Part shown: positions 15,301 through 26,553 of the stretch, in pieces
How the letters are laid out: each line of letters begins with the position of its first letter
How positions within the stretch are numbered: the first letter of the stretch is position 1
NCBI GenBank assembly: GCA_019188255.1
Contig: JAETXT010000009.1
Span: 372,001-436,000, forward strand
Direction of reading: 5' to 3'
From: Verticillium longisporum
Taxonomy: Eukaryota > Ascomycota > Sordariomycetes > Glomerellales > Plectosphaerellaceae
Length of the DNA: 64,000 nt
Notes under the pieces: generated by a model
The model's input: the letters and a program-made list of their open reading frames with translations, nothing else
Told to the model about the DNA's origin: nothing
The model's database searches: none
Program-made: the position numbers and the translations under genes

Positions 15301-17913
15301 AAATATATTAAAGCTCTATTTCTATTAGAAACGCTACTCTATTATTCTTTATCCCTATTATATATATAATCCCGGAGCTAATATAGGTCTTCGTATCTAG
15401 GAAGAACTATAAATAGCTCTATTTACGAAAAATAGGTATATACTCCTAGATCTCTTTAATACGCTTTATTAGTTTATTATATATATTATCTAAATAGATT
15501 CCGAGATCGTCTATATCCTTAATATAAAGTAAAAATAGAGTATCTATTAAGATAATATAAAATATAATTTTCTTAATTAATATTAAAATAATAATCTCCT
15601 CTATTATAAATATAGGGTTTCCTACTCTAAATCTTATTCTAGCCCTTATTCCCTATTTATTAATTATTAAGCTTAATATTAAAGCTATTAAAGCCTTTAT
15701 TTATAAAGCTCCTATTATAGAAACTAATATTATATTTATATTAAGGATAATATTATACTAAATAGAAGTATTATTAATTTAATATTAAATAAAGAGCTAT
15801 TCTATTAAAGCTATTATTTTAGCTTTTAAACTATTCCCTTTAATTCTATATTAGAATAATTTATTTATTAGGAAATATATAATATAAATATTTATTAATT
15901 TATTCTTAAGATTAAATTTAAAGGTATTATCTATTCCTAGCTTATTAGAAATAGGATTATCTAATCCCGAGCTCTTAATAGGTTCTATTATTATTAAAAA
16001 CTAATAATATCCTTTCTATTAATCTCTATATACTTCTTATATATATTTCTATTATTCTTTTAAATATTATTATTCCTTAAGAGAATACTTTATTAATCTA
16101 TAATCTAGTTTAGAATATATCTAATATTTACGAATTCTAAATAATTAATAATTATTAATTCTATATATTAATTACTCTCTACGATCTCCCTTTCTATTAG
16201 CTTAGCGATATCTATTCCTAAAATATCTATTAATATAGAAGTACCTAAGTATCTAATATTCTTATCTATCTTTAATATACTCTTAAGTTATATAGATAAT
16301 ATATTAAAAGATCGCTCTAATCTTATTAATATAATCTTTAACTTTAAGATACTTTAAACTACCCTTAGAATATTTATATAGAGATAAATCTCTTCCTTAA
16401 ATATAGGGCTAAGTATTCTCTAATATTACTATAGCCTATCTAGAAGGATCTAGAGAACTTCTATTTATAGCTTTTTTATATTATTAACTTCTATTATTAT
16501 AAAATAGAATATTATTAAACTCTAATCTATATAATACTATATTTTATTAATCTCTAAATCGAATTATTATTTAATTATTAAATATATTTAATAGAGTTCT
16601 ATATTCTAGTTTATATATTCTAAAAGAAAGTTTATATATATTTTAAAAATATATTTAGGAAGAATATATAAAGCTATATATAATAGATTTATAATAGTTT
16701 ATAAATATCTATAAAGATATATATTTTATTATTAAGAATATTATATATTTCCTTAGAATAATTATTCTCTTTATTTTAGAATAATATAAATTATTTAATT
16801 ATAGCTCTATCGATTAGTAAATTTACTAATTTATATAATAATAAAATATAATATTAAGCTAATAAGTTCTAAGTATTATTTAGAAATAGGGTATTATTTC
16901 TTTATAATTAAAGTATAATCTTTTATTAATTAGATTATTTATTCTATTAATTAGATAACCCTAGAATTAAAGGCTATTAGAGATCTATTTTCCTTATTTA
17001 TAGTTTTTAGATTTAGGATAATTAAATATTCTTTATAAATTATTATTTATTATTCTATTAATCTCTTTATTCCTCTATTCTTTAAAATATTAAATCCTAA
17101 TTAATAATAATTAATCCTATTATATTAAATATTTCCTCCTATAAGAATATTAATATTAATCTCTTTAATATTTTAGTATTTATTATTCCTAGAAGAAGGA
17201 TCCTATACTCTATTAGATATACCTTTAATATTCGAATAATCGTTATATTATAGGAGTTAAAGTCCTCTTCGGTCTAGCCTTAGAAGTTTTTAATAAATAC
17301 TTCTAGGAGGTAAACTCCTTTTATAATCCTATATATACTTATTACTTTAAGGATCTAAATACTTTTAAGATCTATAGATATTAAATCTAGTAATCTAAGG
17401 AATTATAATTCTATTCTATTAACGATAAAGTTAATATTAAAACCCTTTTTAATTTTCTATATTAAGTATAATATATTAAATTCTTCTAAAATACTTTTAA
17501 ACTCTTATTATATCTTTTTAATATTCTTTAGCTCTATTATAGAGCTATTATTATAATCTAAAGAGCTTATTATTACTAATTTTATTAAAGCTTTATTATA
17601 ATTAGTTAATTATTCTATAGAGCTTCGTTTATTAGGGTTAATAGCTAGTAATATAATCTAAGTAGTAATCTTAGATATAGGAGTCCTAAGATATTTAAAG
17701 TAGATAATACTCCTATAGATTATATAATAGGGGATTTCCCTATTATTAAGCTCTTATAAGAATCCTAAAATACTTAAAGTAAATAGTATTCTTACGATTA
17801 CTTATAAAGTATAATTAATAAGCTTATATATAGTAAGTTTACTATTTATAGGATCGATCTTAACTTCTCTAGCTCTAGCTATTCTATATTACGTTAAATA
17901 TAATACTAATTAA

Positions 17914-18154
17914 TATTAAAAGGGCTTTACTATTTATATAAACCCTAATTTATTACTTTAGCTATATTTAAGAGCTCTAAATAGATAGGGTAGATAATAT
18001 AAGATTTATAATAATTATTAATATCTCTAAATTATTACTATTTATATAAATTAGATATACTTATCTAATTTACTAATTATATAAGCTATAAATTATATAT
18101 TCCTAAGAGCTATAAGTCCTAGCCCTAGTAATTACTATATCGGTAAATCCTATA
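17914..18154 (-). repeat. copia LTR, first part of right copy (interrupted)
   Basis: The first 241 bases of the right LTR end at the TA used by the pogo insertion. The remaining 43 bases resume at 20032-20074. Compared with the left copy, differences are almost all C-to-T and G-to-A. Confidence 0.8.
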
Positions 18155-20029
18155 ACGTACATGTACAGTGAGTGGGCCAGTACAGTGAGTGGGCCAGTAC
18201 AGTGAGTGGACCACTTTCGCGTCATTCTCCAAACTTCAACATTCCACCTTACTTTTCTCTACAACCAGTCATGGAAACACCTTCTCAAGACAGTCAGCTA
18301 TTCCTTGCCCGTCAAGCAATGGAAAAAGATCCAGGGTTAAGCGCCCGACGTGCTGCAGCCATCTACAATGTCAGCCGAACGACTCTCGTTCGCCGCCAGA
18401 ACGGCACCCCATCCCGAAGCGAAATCACATCCAAATTAAAGAAATTAACAATGCTAGAAGAGCAAACGATTGTCGAATACATACTAGACCTAGATTCCCG
18501 ATCATACCCCCTCGGTTGGATAGTGTTGGAGATATGGCGAATGTCCTGCTGGCGGCGCGCGACGCGCCACCCGTCGGACCGCGATGGGCTTCAAGATTCG
18601 TCAAACGACAACCTGCGCTCCGGACGCGTATCTTTCGAAAGTACGACTATAAGAGGGCCCAATGCGAAGATCCCGACGCGATAAACGCGTGGTTTACGCT
18701 CGTACGTAACATGGTCGCGAAGTACGGCGTGACGGACGAAGACACCTATAACTTCGATGAGACCGGTTTCCAAATGGGCGTTATCGCTAATGGAATGGTT
18801 GTTACAAACTCTGAAAGACGTTCTAACGTTAAGATGAGACAGCCGGGTAATCGGGAATGGGTTACAGTGATCCAGGGCGTTGGCGCGACCGGATTCTGTG
18901 TCCCGCCATACATCGTTGTTGCGGGTAAATTTCACCTCTCGTCATGGTACGAAGAAGACGCGTTTCCTCGCGACTGGAAGGTCGCAACCTCTCCAAACGG
19001 CTGGACTACGAATGATATTGGTCTCGATTGGATTCGGCACTTCGACCAACATACAAGGTCGCGTACTTCGGGCGCATTTCGCATTCTCATCCTAGACGGC
19101 CACGAAAGCCACCACTCCGCCAAATTCGAGCTTTACTGTAAGGAGAATAAGATCATTACACTTTGTATGCCTCCTCATTCGTCCCATCTACTCCAACCTC
19201 TCGATGTCGGCTGTTTTGGACCGCTGAAGAAAGCGTACGGTCGGCAAATTGAGATGAAGATGAAGGCAGGTACAAACCATATCTCCAAGGAGGACTTCTT
19301 CCCAGCTTTTTTACGGCATTCCAGAATTCTATGACAGAAAAAAACATCCAGGGAGGTTTTCAAGGGGCTGGACTTACCCCCATGACCCAGAAGCAGTCCT
19401 TTCAAGGCTGGATGTGAAATTAAAGACACCAACGCCGCCAGGAACGTCTTCTGGACTCCCTAAGCCATGGGTGTGTAAGACTCCTACAAACCCGATTGAA
19501 GCCACTTCACAGTCCGAATTCATTAAGAATCGAATCTCCCGACACCAGGGAAGCTCACCAACATCAATGCTTCAGGCTATCGACCAATACACGAAGGGTA
19601 CACACAAGATAATGCACCAGTTCGTCCTAATGGACGCAAGGCTCAAGATACTTGAAAGCGAGAATGCTACCCTTAGCCGACGTCGGAGAGCTAAAAAGTA
19701 CGTCTCAGGGAAGGAGGGAGTATGACTCTAGGTGATGGACAAGACCAGATTGCCCAGAAGGAGGTAGATGTTCAGATGAGGGAGGAAACGAGGCAGAATC
19801 CGGGTCGCGCGACTCGGGCTATACCGAAGAAACGGACCTGTGGCACCTGTGGAAATACTGGCCATAACGCGAGAACTTGTCAGATGACTATATTATCTTC
19901 TGAATAAGGTAATGGGGCGTGATTTCAATTGATTTCCTATGTTTTTGTTTAGTTCTGGGTTGGAATGTTTGTCGGGTCGAGGTGAGGTGGTCCACTCACT
20001 GTACTGGCCCACTCACTGTGCATGTACGT
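18155..20029 (+). mobile_element. Fot1/pogo-type DNA transposon, 1875 bp, inserted in the copia LTR
   Basis: Terminal inverted repeats of about 40 bp begin ACGTACATGTACAGTGAG on the left and ACGTACATGCACAGTGAG on the right. They are flanked by TA at 18153-18154 and 20030-20031. Deleting the element and one TA restores the LTR sequence found at the left copy, which proves the insertion. A 17-bp subterminal unit (GTACAGTGAGTGGGCCA) is present three times at the left end (18163-18213) and twice, in altered form, at the right. Composition is normal and CpA is frequent, so it was not RIPed. Size and structure match Fot1-like elements. Confidence 0.93.
18271..19907 (+). pseudogene. pogo/Fot1 transposase, four single-base frameshifts
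   Basis: ATG 18271 opens METPSQDSQLFLARQAME, an N-terminal Psq-type helix-turn-helix with CENP-B-like second half. The DDE-1 core shows NFDETGFQMG, LDGHESHHS and LLQPLDVGCFGPLKKAY, giving the D-D-D triad of pogo proteins. A coiled tail (LKILESENATL) and a C-terminal zinc knuckle CGTCGNTGHNARTC follow. The frame slips by -1 at C5 18507-18511, T6 19307-19312, C5 19377-19381 and A5 19693-19697. Adding one base at each gives 546 residues, the usual Fot1 size. If the slips are real the copy is dead; if they are assembly errors it may be intact. Confidence 0.85.
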
Positions 20030-20074
20030 TATAGTAATTACTGCCCTAGGCGATTCCCTAATATTAGTTTAATA

Positions 20075-21017
20075 AAAGAAGCTATTTCTTAAGAAGTATC
20101 TAAACCTCTCTTCTATATATTAATAGAGCTAAAACCCTTCTAAAAGAGGAAGCTATAAGCTCGATTTATATAATAACCTAAGTTCGTAAAGCTCTTCCTT
20201 AAATATTTATAATACTTAATTATAGAAGGAAAGCTCTTTATAATAAATAATAAATAGATTACTCTTAGATCTATATTTAGTAAAATCCTTCCTAATTTAG
20301 AATTATTATTCCCTATAATAGGTTTTATTATTTAGAAGCTTATTATAAAGTATATAAATCTTTATTTAGAATATTAGAAGGTTCTATTATTTATAGAAAC
20401 GTTAAGAATAGAATATAACGACTTTACTGAGTGGGGATATTGTGAGACTTTATGTCTTGAATTTCTTGACGGTGTACACTTCATATGCTTTTCCACGGCA
20501 TTCAGCATTCAACTCGATTTAACCTGTCCAACGGGAACCATGCGAAGCCATCCAGCGTACAGCGTCAAAACTCCCCGAATTTGGGGCGAAACCGTAGATA
20601 GGGGGCTCACCTCCGCCACAGCACCACCGCGGGCCGATCCTGAGGTGTGAGGATGTCAATTCACGAAAGGCGACGGCGACGTGAAGGACAATGCATTCAA
20701 CCATTACGAGTGGAAAATGACTTCATTGAGTAGACTGAAGTTATTGCTGTTACCTAGATTGCGTTGATGCATCTTGCTCTATGCCCCCTTCAACCCAACC
20801 CAGCTTGAGACAACCGTGATGCCGCCTACCAAGCTAATAGTTGCGCTCAGTAAGCCAGAAATGCAATGCTCTGCCTGAAATCAATGCAATACCACACCGA
20901 CAAAAACGCCAGAAAACCTTTTCCAGGGCTGTCGCCGTTGTACGTACCCTCTCGTGAGGATCCGCGAGTTCTTTGATGACGCGCTCAGCTTGTCCCTGAT
21001 TCAGCACTAGGCATCAT
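20075..21017. other. end of AT-rich block, then intergenic DNA
   Basis: AT-rich RIPed sequence continues to about 20425 and contains no recognisable coding relic. From about 20430 composition is normal. Nothing in 20430-21017 has coding support on either strand; it is the 3' flank of the first tandem unknown gene. Confidence 0.5.
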
Positions 21018-21990
21018 CTAACGATGCATTTCGTTTCGCGGCTTCTCCCACCCCTTTGCTATCACGAAAAAGTTGTTTTTGAATCCTTTGAGACCGTTGA
21101 CGCCGTAAATGTCACAGCCAAGGCGACTCTTCGCTGCACCCAGTTTCCGGGCGATCACCGGAGGAAACAAGTTGGCGAGGAGGTGGTTCTTGATCCTGGG
21201 GGACTCCATCCTCTCGAACTGGGCGATCCGTCCAGTCATTTCGAGACCCAACATCTTTCCAGACGCAAACTGTTTGATGAGGTGCTGCGCTATGAATTTG
21301 GCGGCTTGTATGTTGTGATATAGCACCTGGTCCATGACGAACTGGTCGTGGCACCGGATCAAGTCGGTGATGGCCACGTCTTCATCTCGAGGGGCCGCGA
21401 GATCACCCAATGCAGTCTTGTCGTAGCTGCCATTCATAATGGTCGCGTAGTTAAATTGCACGTGGGTGCCGTCCGGAGAGTCGTCACCGCCCACCAAGGA
21501 CGCGTGTCCGTACACATCACGCCCATCTTCTCGCAGTTAGGCTTTTTCGCAACCACAAAATTTATACCATTTATGACTCACCGTGTGTCTTGCCTATCGG
21601 AAGGAAATATCCTTGCTGAAGGGCATACGCGAGTATTTCTTTGGTCAAGGTGCCAATTGTCGTGAAGTCTCGGATCTCCAAGAACAAGGGCCGTTCTTCA
21701 ACGGGTTTGTTAGAGGTCCAGCCGTTGTCAAAGGTCAGCCCGAGCAGAAAGTCTACCACGTCAGGAGCAGGCATTCCAGTCACGCCAAGCAGCCCTGCGC
21801 ACTGTACCACGATTCCTCGTAAAGTCAGAAGCTCGGAGTTTGTGAGCTGATACAGGTGCGCGATGTGCCGCGGGTTGGCAAGTAATGCCTCTTGATCCTG
21901 ATTGGCTGACAGGAAAAGCTTGATTCGCTTGGTTCGGTGTGACAGGTCTTGCTCTATGGCAGAGACGTGTCTGGATATAGGAGTTGACAT
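21018..21990 (-). CDS. unknown protein, tandem paralogue A, two exons
   Basis: Exons are 21990-21582 and 21529-21018, joined by a 52-nt intron with donor GTGAGT, a CTAAC branch site and acceptor CGAG. The product is 306 residues. I do not recognise the family. It has no signal peptide or membrane segment. Its first exon matches the neighbouring gene at 22601-23567 in a KRIKLF-SAN motif, an R-I-x-x-L-xQL block, LRxIVV-C, and FxxGWxSxKPVxE. The second exon matches in the NGxxxK and LxxDxxLYxN regions. Intron position and phase (after a G-K/E-T segment, phase 1) are identical in both. The start is the first ATG in frame, and the paralogue supports it. It borders the transposon nest, as expected for accessory genes. 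Confidence 0.7.
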
Positions 21991-22600
21991 GTCGGCAAAG
22001 GAAGCGCTGTGGGTGTGTCTTGCCGAGTTGATAGGTTGTGCATGCGTTGCACTCTTCGAAAGGAAGGTCGCAGAGGAGAATAGCTTGAGTGGCCGGGGGA
22101 TTAGTGGTATGAGGGTTAATGAAAGTACCTAGATTGCATCAGGTGAATTTCCGATCTGCCACTTTGGCGGTTGCTTGGCATCCGAGGAAGTAATGGAGAA
22201 AGGAAGTGTAACTGCCTTATTCCAGCTGATGACTATCAAGCCTGAATACCCATTGATTACAAGTTGAAGGAGAGGCTAGGTGAACTGGCTTCAGCAGCCT
22301 GTATTGACTGAATTTAGCATCCACGAAGAAGACAGATGATACCAAGAAATTTCATGCGCAAAGTTACCATTCTGAGTATGTTCATCCTGAAGGCCGTGCC
22401 CGATACAGCCTCATATTGAGATGCTATGCTGGACAACCGTCGTAAGTCCATTCTGGACAAGCAATCACTGAAAGGTCTCTAGGGGCGCAATTATCACAGG
22501 TCGCTCTCTCCATCACGACCGTGCCGTTAGGTTGTTTGCTCGGCTTTCACAGTCTCAGTATCGTCAGTGGAGAAAATTCATTTGCTGGTAGAAGAAATTG
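21991..22600. other. spacer between the two tandem paralogues
   Basis: About 600 bases of normal composition hold the promoter of paralogue A and the 3' end of paralogue B. No gene or repeat is evident. Confidence 0.5.
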
Positions 22601-23567
22601 CTATGACTGTGCAGAAAAGGATGACTCTTGAGAAAGATTCCACTTGGGAAAAGCTTCGAAGAACTCGCTGCGAAATTTCAGGACATTCAGTCCCACGTCA
22701 AGGCCCGTATACACAGAACACACGCTACCCGTCTCGTCAATCATATTGGGAGTCTCGTCGGGGATGAAATGTCTTTCGATATATGCCAAGTCCCTGAAAC
22801 CACCAAATCGGGGAATCCAATTGTGTCGTGTCGCTGTTCCAGCTGCGAGCTTTCGAACGTACTCGCGGCCTTCGTATCTGACTTGCTGTACGTTGAGATA
22901 AAGTGCTCGGTCTAGCAAGAAGCGCTCGCGGGCGCGGAGCAGGGTACTGGTTGAGACACGGTACCCTCGACCCTTATGTTTGGCTAAGGAGCGTTTCACC
23001 CAACGTCCATTAACGATAGCTCCGACTCGGAAGTGCAGCATTTTTTCTTCAGAGAAACAACCCTGGGTTGGCATCCAGAGTGCATATGCGCATACTGGAT
23101 CCAACTCTTTTCACGACGTATTAGTTGTGTTCCATTGCAGAGTGGATTGACTGTGACGTACCTGGTGTTTCGCCAACTGGTATGAGGTATCTGTGATCGA
23201 ATGCGCGTTCAGGATCAGATCCGATCATGTCACACAACTGCATCTCATCGATTCCCCTGCTCGGCGGCTCCCCAACCGGTTTCCAAGACGCCCATCCCTC
23301 ATTGAAGATTGAATCAAGAAGGTGCTCGACAACTTCCGGGTCTGGATGTAGGCTACCGCCAAGTGCAGTTGAGCATTCCACGACGATGTTTCGCAAACCG
23401 AGAAGCTCAAAGTTGTCGAGTTGATGTAGCCCTTCGATGCGTCGTGGACGCTGGCACCCTCCGTCTTCTACCTCGTTAGCCGAGGCGAAAAGCTTGATTC
23501 GCTTGCGGGGGCCTTCCTCGTCCGTATCAGACAACTCGGATCCCTCTTTTATCCCCGGCGGCGACAT
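22601..23567 (-). CDS. unknown protein, tandem paralogue B, two exons
   Basis: Exons are 23567-23162 and 23106-22601. The donor is GTACGT, a CTAAT branch site lies in the intron, and the acceptor is AAAG. The product is 303 residues. It is a diverged copy of the gene at 21018-21990: it shares the KRIKLFASAN motif near residue 22, LHQLDNFELLGLRNIVVECS, IFNEGWASWKPVGE, and a second-exon core ending in a NVLKFRSEFFEAF-like segment. I estimate about 30 percent identity by eye. No targeting signal, zinc site or catalytic motif is recognisable. The acidic start and basic KRIKLF stretch could mark a nuclear protein, but that is only a guess. Confidence 0.7.
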
Positions 23568-24375
23568 TCTGCCGGCGTAAACTGAGTAGTGGTATTTCGT
23601 GAAGCTGCAAGTACGTCTTTATGGGTGTGGTCAAGTGGCGGAGATTAGTATGGCCTAGGAAGGGAATGACGGTTTCGAGGGGCGTAGACAGGTAAATAGA
23701 TATACAGACGGCTTCCTTGTTCAGCATCCGTATGGGCGATTGGCCGGAGGAAGTCAATGACGCGAAACGCATCTTCTTGGTGCTTCTCCGTAGCGTGACT
23801 GCCGCCGTTTCTTTGAGGGGACGGTACGAGGAAGGTGTATCTGATTCGGGGCCTTTCCTGCCCGCGTTTTCGAGACCCCTTTGGAAAGAACCTACAAGCT
23901 GCGGAACGGTGGCGAATATAGCAGCATGCGCATTCAGGACGCTTCGATCTACGCCCCGTCGACGCAGAAAACAGTCGTCCGAGTTCCAGGTCTGTCGTCC
24001 ATTCGGCCATATCTCATTTGGACAACTGCGGCGTCATGTTCAGCATGAGAGGGGTATCTAGTCAGCACATCCCGGTACCTATTTGGCAGGACCTCAAGAA
24101 CGGAGACCATGAGACAGGGACTACCTGTTCGAAGGAGAGCCAACATGCCACAGTTCGAGGGGATCATCCTGCCTATCTAGCGACCCCAGGAAATCAGTTT
24201 TTGTTCCCTTCACTCGTCGCGGGACTCCCTGAACATTGTTTAACGTACGAAGGTCCCAGAGCTGAACCCATGACCACGCCAACAGAAGGTTCATCAAATT
24301 AACACTATATCTATCAATCCCATAAATCGTCACATGCATATGCGCCCATCATGCCGCGAGACTGGCTCGTGCCCA
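23568..24375. other. intergenic region, no supported gene
   Basis: This 0.8-kb gap separates paralogue B from the 3' end of the coiled-coil protein. Overlapping frames of about 70-120 codons occur on both strands and none has a recognisable motif. Confidence 0.45.
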
Positions 24376-25506
24376 CTACCACAGCTTGATCCCAAACAGG
24401 TTCCCCCTCTTCTTCGGCTGCCGACTCGCCAAGCTCTGCCCCGTCTTGGGCCGGTCATCAAAGCTGTCCATGCTCGGTGCCCTCGACATGGTCCACGACT
24501 GCTGCTGCGACGGCCCCAACGGACGCCCCTGCGGGCCCGGCTGGATGGTCACCTGCTGCGGCTCGCCCCTCTGCAGCGTCTGCTGGGACGCCAGCTGCCC
24601 AGGCGCCGCCGCCGAGAAATCACCGCGCAAAGCCCTCTCGACGTCGGCGTGCTGGCGCTCATAGTCGTCGTGGCGGCCGCGGGCGTCGACGAAGCGGTCC
24701 TCGGCCTGGCGACGGCGCTCGGTGAGGATGCGCAGCTCGTCATCGAGCTGGGCCATGTCGGCTTCGGCGTCGGCCATGAGGGCGCGGTACTCCTTCATCT
24801 TCTTCTCGAGGGGCTGCAGGACGCTCTGGTTGATGCCGGGGCTGCTGAGGGGGGAGATTTCCGAGGCCTGCTGCAGGGCGGGGGCCGAAAGGTGCTGCTG
24901 CTGCTGCGACGGCAGAGGTGGGCTGCGGCGGCCGTCGGGGGCGTTTGTGCGGGGGGAGCCGCCGTGGGAGGGCCCGCGCGGGGATCCGTTGGGGATCTGC
25001 TGGCCGGGTCCAGGGGGAGGGGCACCGTGGCCCGTGGGGGCGGGGGCGGCACCACCAGAAGCAGACGTGCGACGGGCTTGACGCTCGGCGCGACGGCGGG
25101 CATCGGCAGGGGGACCGCGCATCGGGGCGCCGCGATCGTCCATGGCTTCGTCGCCGGGGTAGGAGGGGGGCCGTCCCTGGGCTTGGGGGCCAGAGGAGGA
25201 CGAGGGGAGACTGGCGTGTTTGGCACGGGCTTGCATGGCGTCGACGGCGGCCATGGACGAGGGACGGCCGCTGCTGCGTTGCGGCGCGGATCCGCGCTTG
25301 GGACTCGCTCTCGAGGGCGACGGCGGCTCGTTGCTGCCGCTGTAGAAATGGACTTCGCCCTGGTGGTCGAGGAGGGGCGAGCGAGGGCGACGGTAACGTG
25401 GGTTGGCGCCGTTACCACCGCGGGTCTGGCGCTGCGGGGACGAGGCGAAGGACTCTGGTTCAAAGGCGGGCTGGGGGTTGTACTGTGTTTGCGCACGCGT
25501 GGCCAT
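24376..25506 (-). CDS. hypothetical Pro/Ser/Gln-rich protein with C-terminal coiled coil
   Basis: ATG 25506 opens MATRAQTQYNPQP and a single exon runs 376 codons. The N-terminal 210 residues are low complexity, rich in Pro, Ser, Arg and Gln, with SPLLDHQGEVHFYSG and SRASPKRGSAP-like stretches. About residues 215-285 form a heptad-rich coiled coil (KKMKEYRALMADAEADMAQL, then ELRILTERRRQAEDRF). The extreme C-terminus is short and basic (RQPKKRGNLFGIKLW) and looks conserved in character. I do not recognise a named family; the layout suggests a cytoskeletal or scaffold protein. An upstream in-frame extension to 25962 lacks a good start and is low complexity, so ATG 25506 is preferred. Confidence 0.65.
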   Translation of the reverse strand: MATRAQTQYNPQPAFEPESFASSPQRQTRGGNGANPRYRRPRSPLLDHQGEVHFYSGSNEPPSPSRASPKRGSAPQRSSGRPSSMAAVDAMQARAKHASLPSSSSGPQAQGRPPSYPGDEAMDDRGAPMRGPPADARRRAERQARRTSASGGAAPAPTGHGAPPPGPGQQIPNGSPRGPSHGGSPRTNAPDGRRSPPLPSQQQQHLSAPALQQASEISPLSSPGINQSVLQPLEKKMKEYRALMADAEADMAQLDDELRILTERRRQAEDRFVDARGRHDDYERQHADVERALRGDFSAAAPGQLASQQTLQRGEPQQVTIQPGPQGRPLGPSQQQSWTMSRAPSMDSFDDRPKTGQSLASRQPKKRGNLFGIKLW

Positions 25507-26553
25507 TGTGTGGCGGCGATGTGGTGTGGTGTGCTGCTTGTTCAATGCGACGGCATGGGCTGATGGATGGGAACAGACAGGAATGGAGAGAACAAGATAA
25601 GAATGAAAGGAGCGAGGGTCGAGGAGCAGGCGAAGACATGGGCTTCTTGATCCTGTTTGCTGGGGATGGCTGGAGGGTGGCTGGGGTGCCGATGGATCGA
25701 TGGATTGATGGAGCGATGGATGGCGATGAGGCTGGAGTGCTTTCTTTTGAGGCAGGGAGTACCCGACTACCTGCCGGAGGTGCCTGCCCAAGTGTCTAGG
25801 TCCCTGACCTTCGCTGGCAGTACCTGCCTCTCCTTTGGTTTGGCAGAAGGCGCCCAGTGTTTGATTCGTGGCGACGGCGGGGGCAGCAGGTGGCAGGGGC
25901 CAGGGGGCAAGGGCAGGTGGCTGGGGATCCACTTGCCGGACCCCGGCCATCCAGGGGGGCACCTTCCGACAGACCCAACCACCGGTGCCATGACTGCATC
26001 ATGAGGTGGACATCTGTAGCACCTCATGTATGCAACATGGTTTGTCGTTATTCGGATGCTGCCAGGGATGGCCTGGATGTGGACTGCACGTGGACTGGAC
26101 GTGGAGGTTGACAGATGATTCCTGGGGAGCCAGGTCGCTGACCTCTCTGGCAATCTGCAGTCTGCCGTCTGCAACCCTGGATGGAAGGCAGAGTACCAAG
26201 ATGGACTTCCCCTCGGACTCCGAAGCTGCAGGTCCATACCATCGCCCGAAACAAATCATTCTTTTGATGGATGGCTGGTAGGATCATCTTTTCTTCTCCG
26301 TGTCGCTGATGTGAACAGGGCTATTGTATGAATCCAAGGAAGGTTCTCAACCAAGGGCTACCTCAAACGAGGCTGCAAGATCAAAGATCACCACAAGATC
26401 ACCAGAAGCGACATGTCAACCCCTTGACGACCAAAATAGCGACAGCATACTTGAAGCACCAGCATGGAACGAGAGACACTCTGCCTTTGCACCACCACCA
26501 ACCGTGCTCCAACACGTACCTACAACCAGATCCCCAATACATCACCGTCCCCA
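25507..26553. other. intergenic region, no supported gene
   Basis: About 1 kb lies between the coiled-coil protein start and the GH7 stop. Frames here are short. It contains simple repeats such as GATGGATGG at 25690-25730 and CCCAGGGGGCAAGGGC-like G-rich sequence near 25900. No motif supports a gene. Confidence 0.5.

Larger units (their letters stand above)
10703..20074 (-). mobile_element. RIP-degraded Ty1/copia LTR retrotransposon, nested with a pogo element
   Basis: Two direct repeats of about 285-289 bp bound the element, at 10703-10991 and at 17914-18154 continued at 20032-20074. The second copy is interrupted by a pogo element. Removing the pogo insertion leaves about 7.5 kb. Coding relics run on the minus strand in the order integrase (about 15.1-14.8 kb) and then RNase H-like C-terminus (about 12.8-12.4 kb), the Ty1/copia order. 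On the minus strand the LTR starts TATTAAACTAATATT, which fits TGTT after RIP. No matching 5-bp duplication was seen outside, possibly lost to RIP. Almost every former Gln codon is a stop, so the copy is dead. Confidence 0.8.

Noticed and set aside
10703..20074. Reading the LTR element as plus-strand Ty3/gypsy
   Set aside because: The integrase relic lies on the minus strand and upstream of the RNase H-like end, which is the copia order.
23645..24010. 121-codon minus-strand frame between paralogue B and the coiled-coil protein
   Set aside because: Overlaps a similar frame on the other strand and has no motif or paralogy to the tandem pair.
25507..25962. In-frame upstream extension of the coiled-coil protein
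   Set aside because: The added segment is low complexity and ATG 25506 has better start context.
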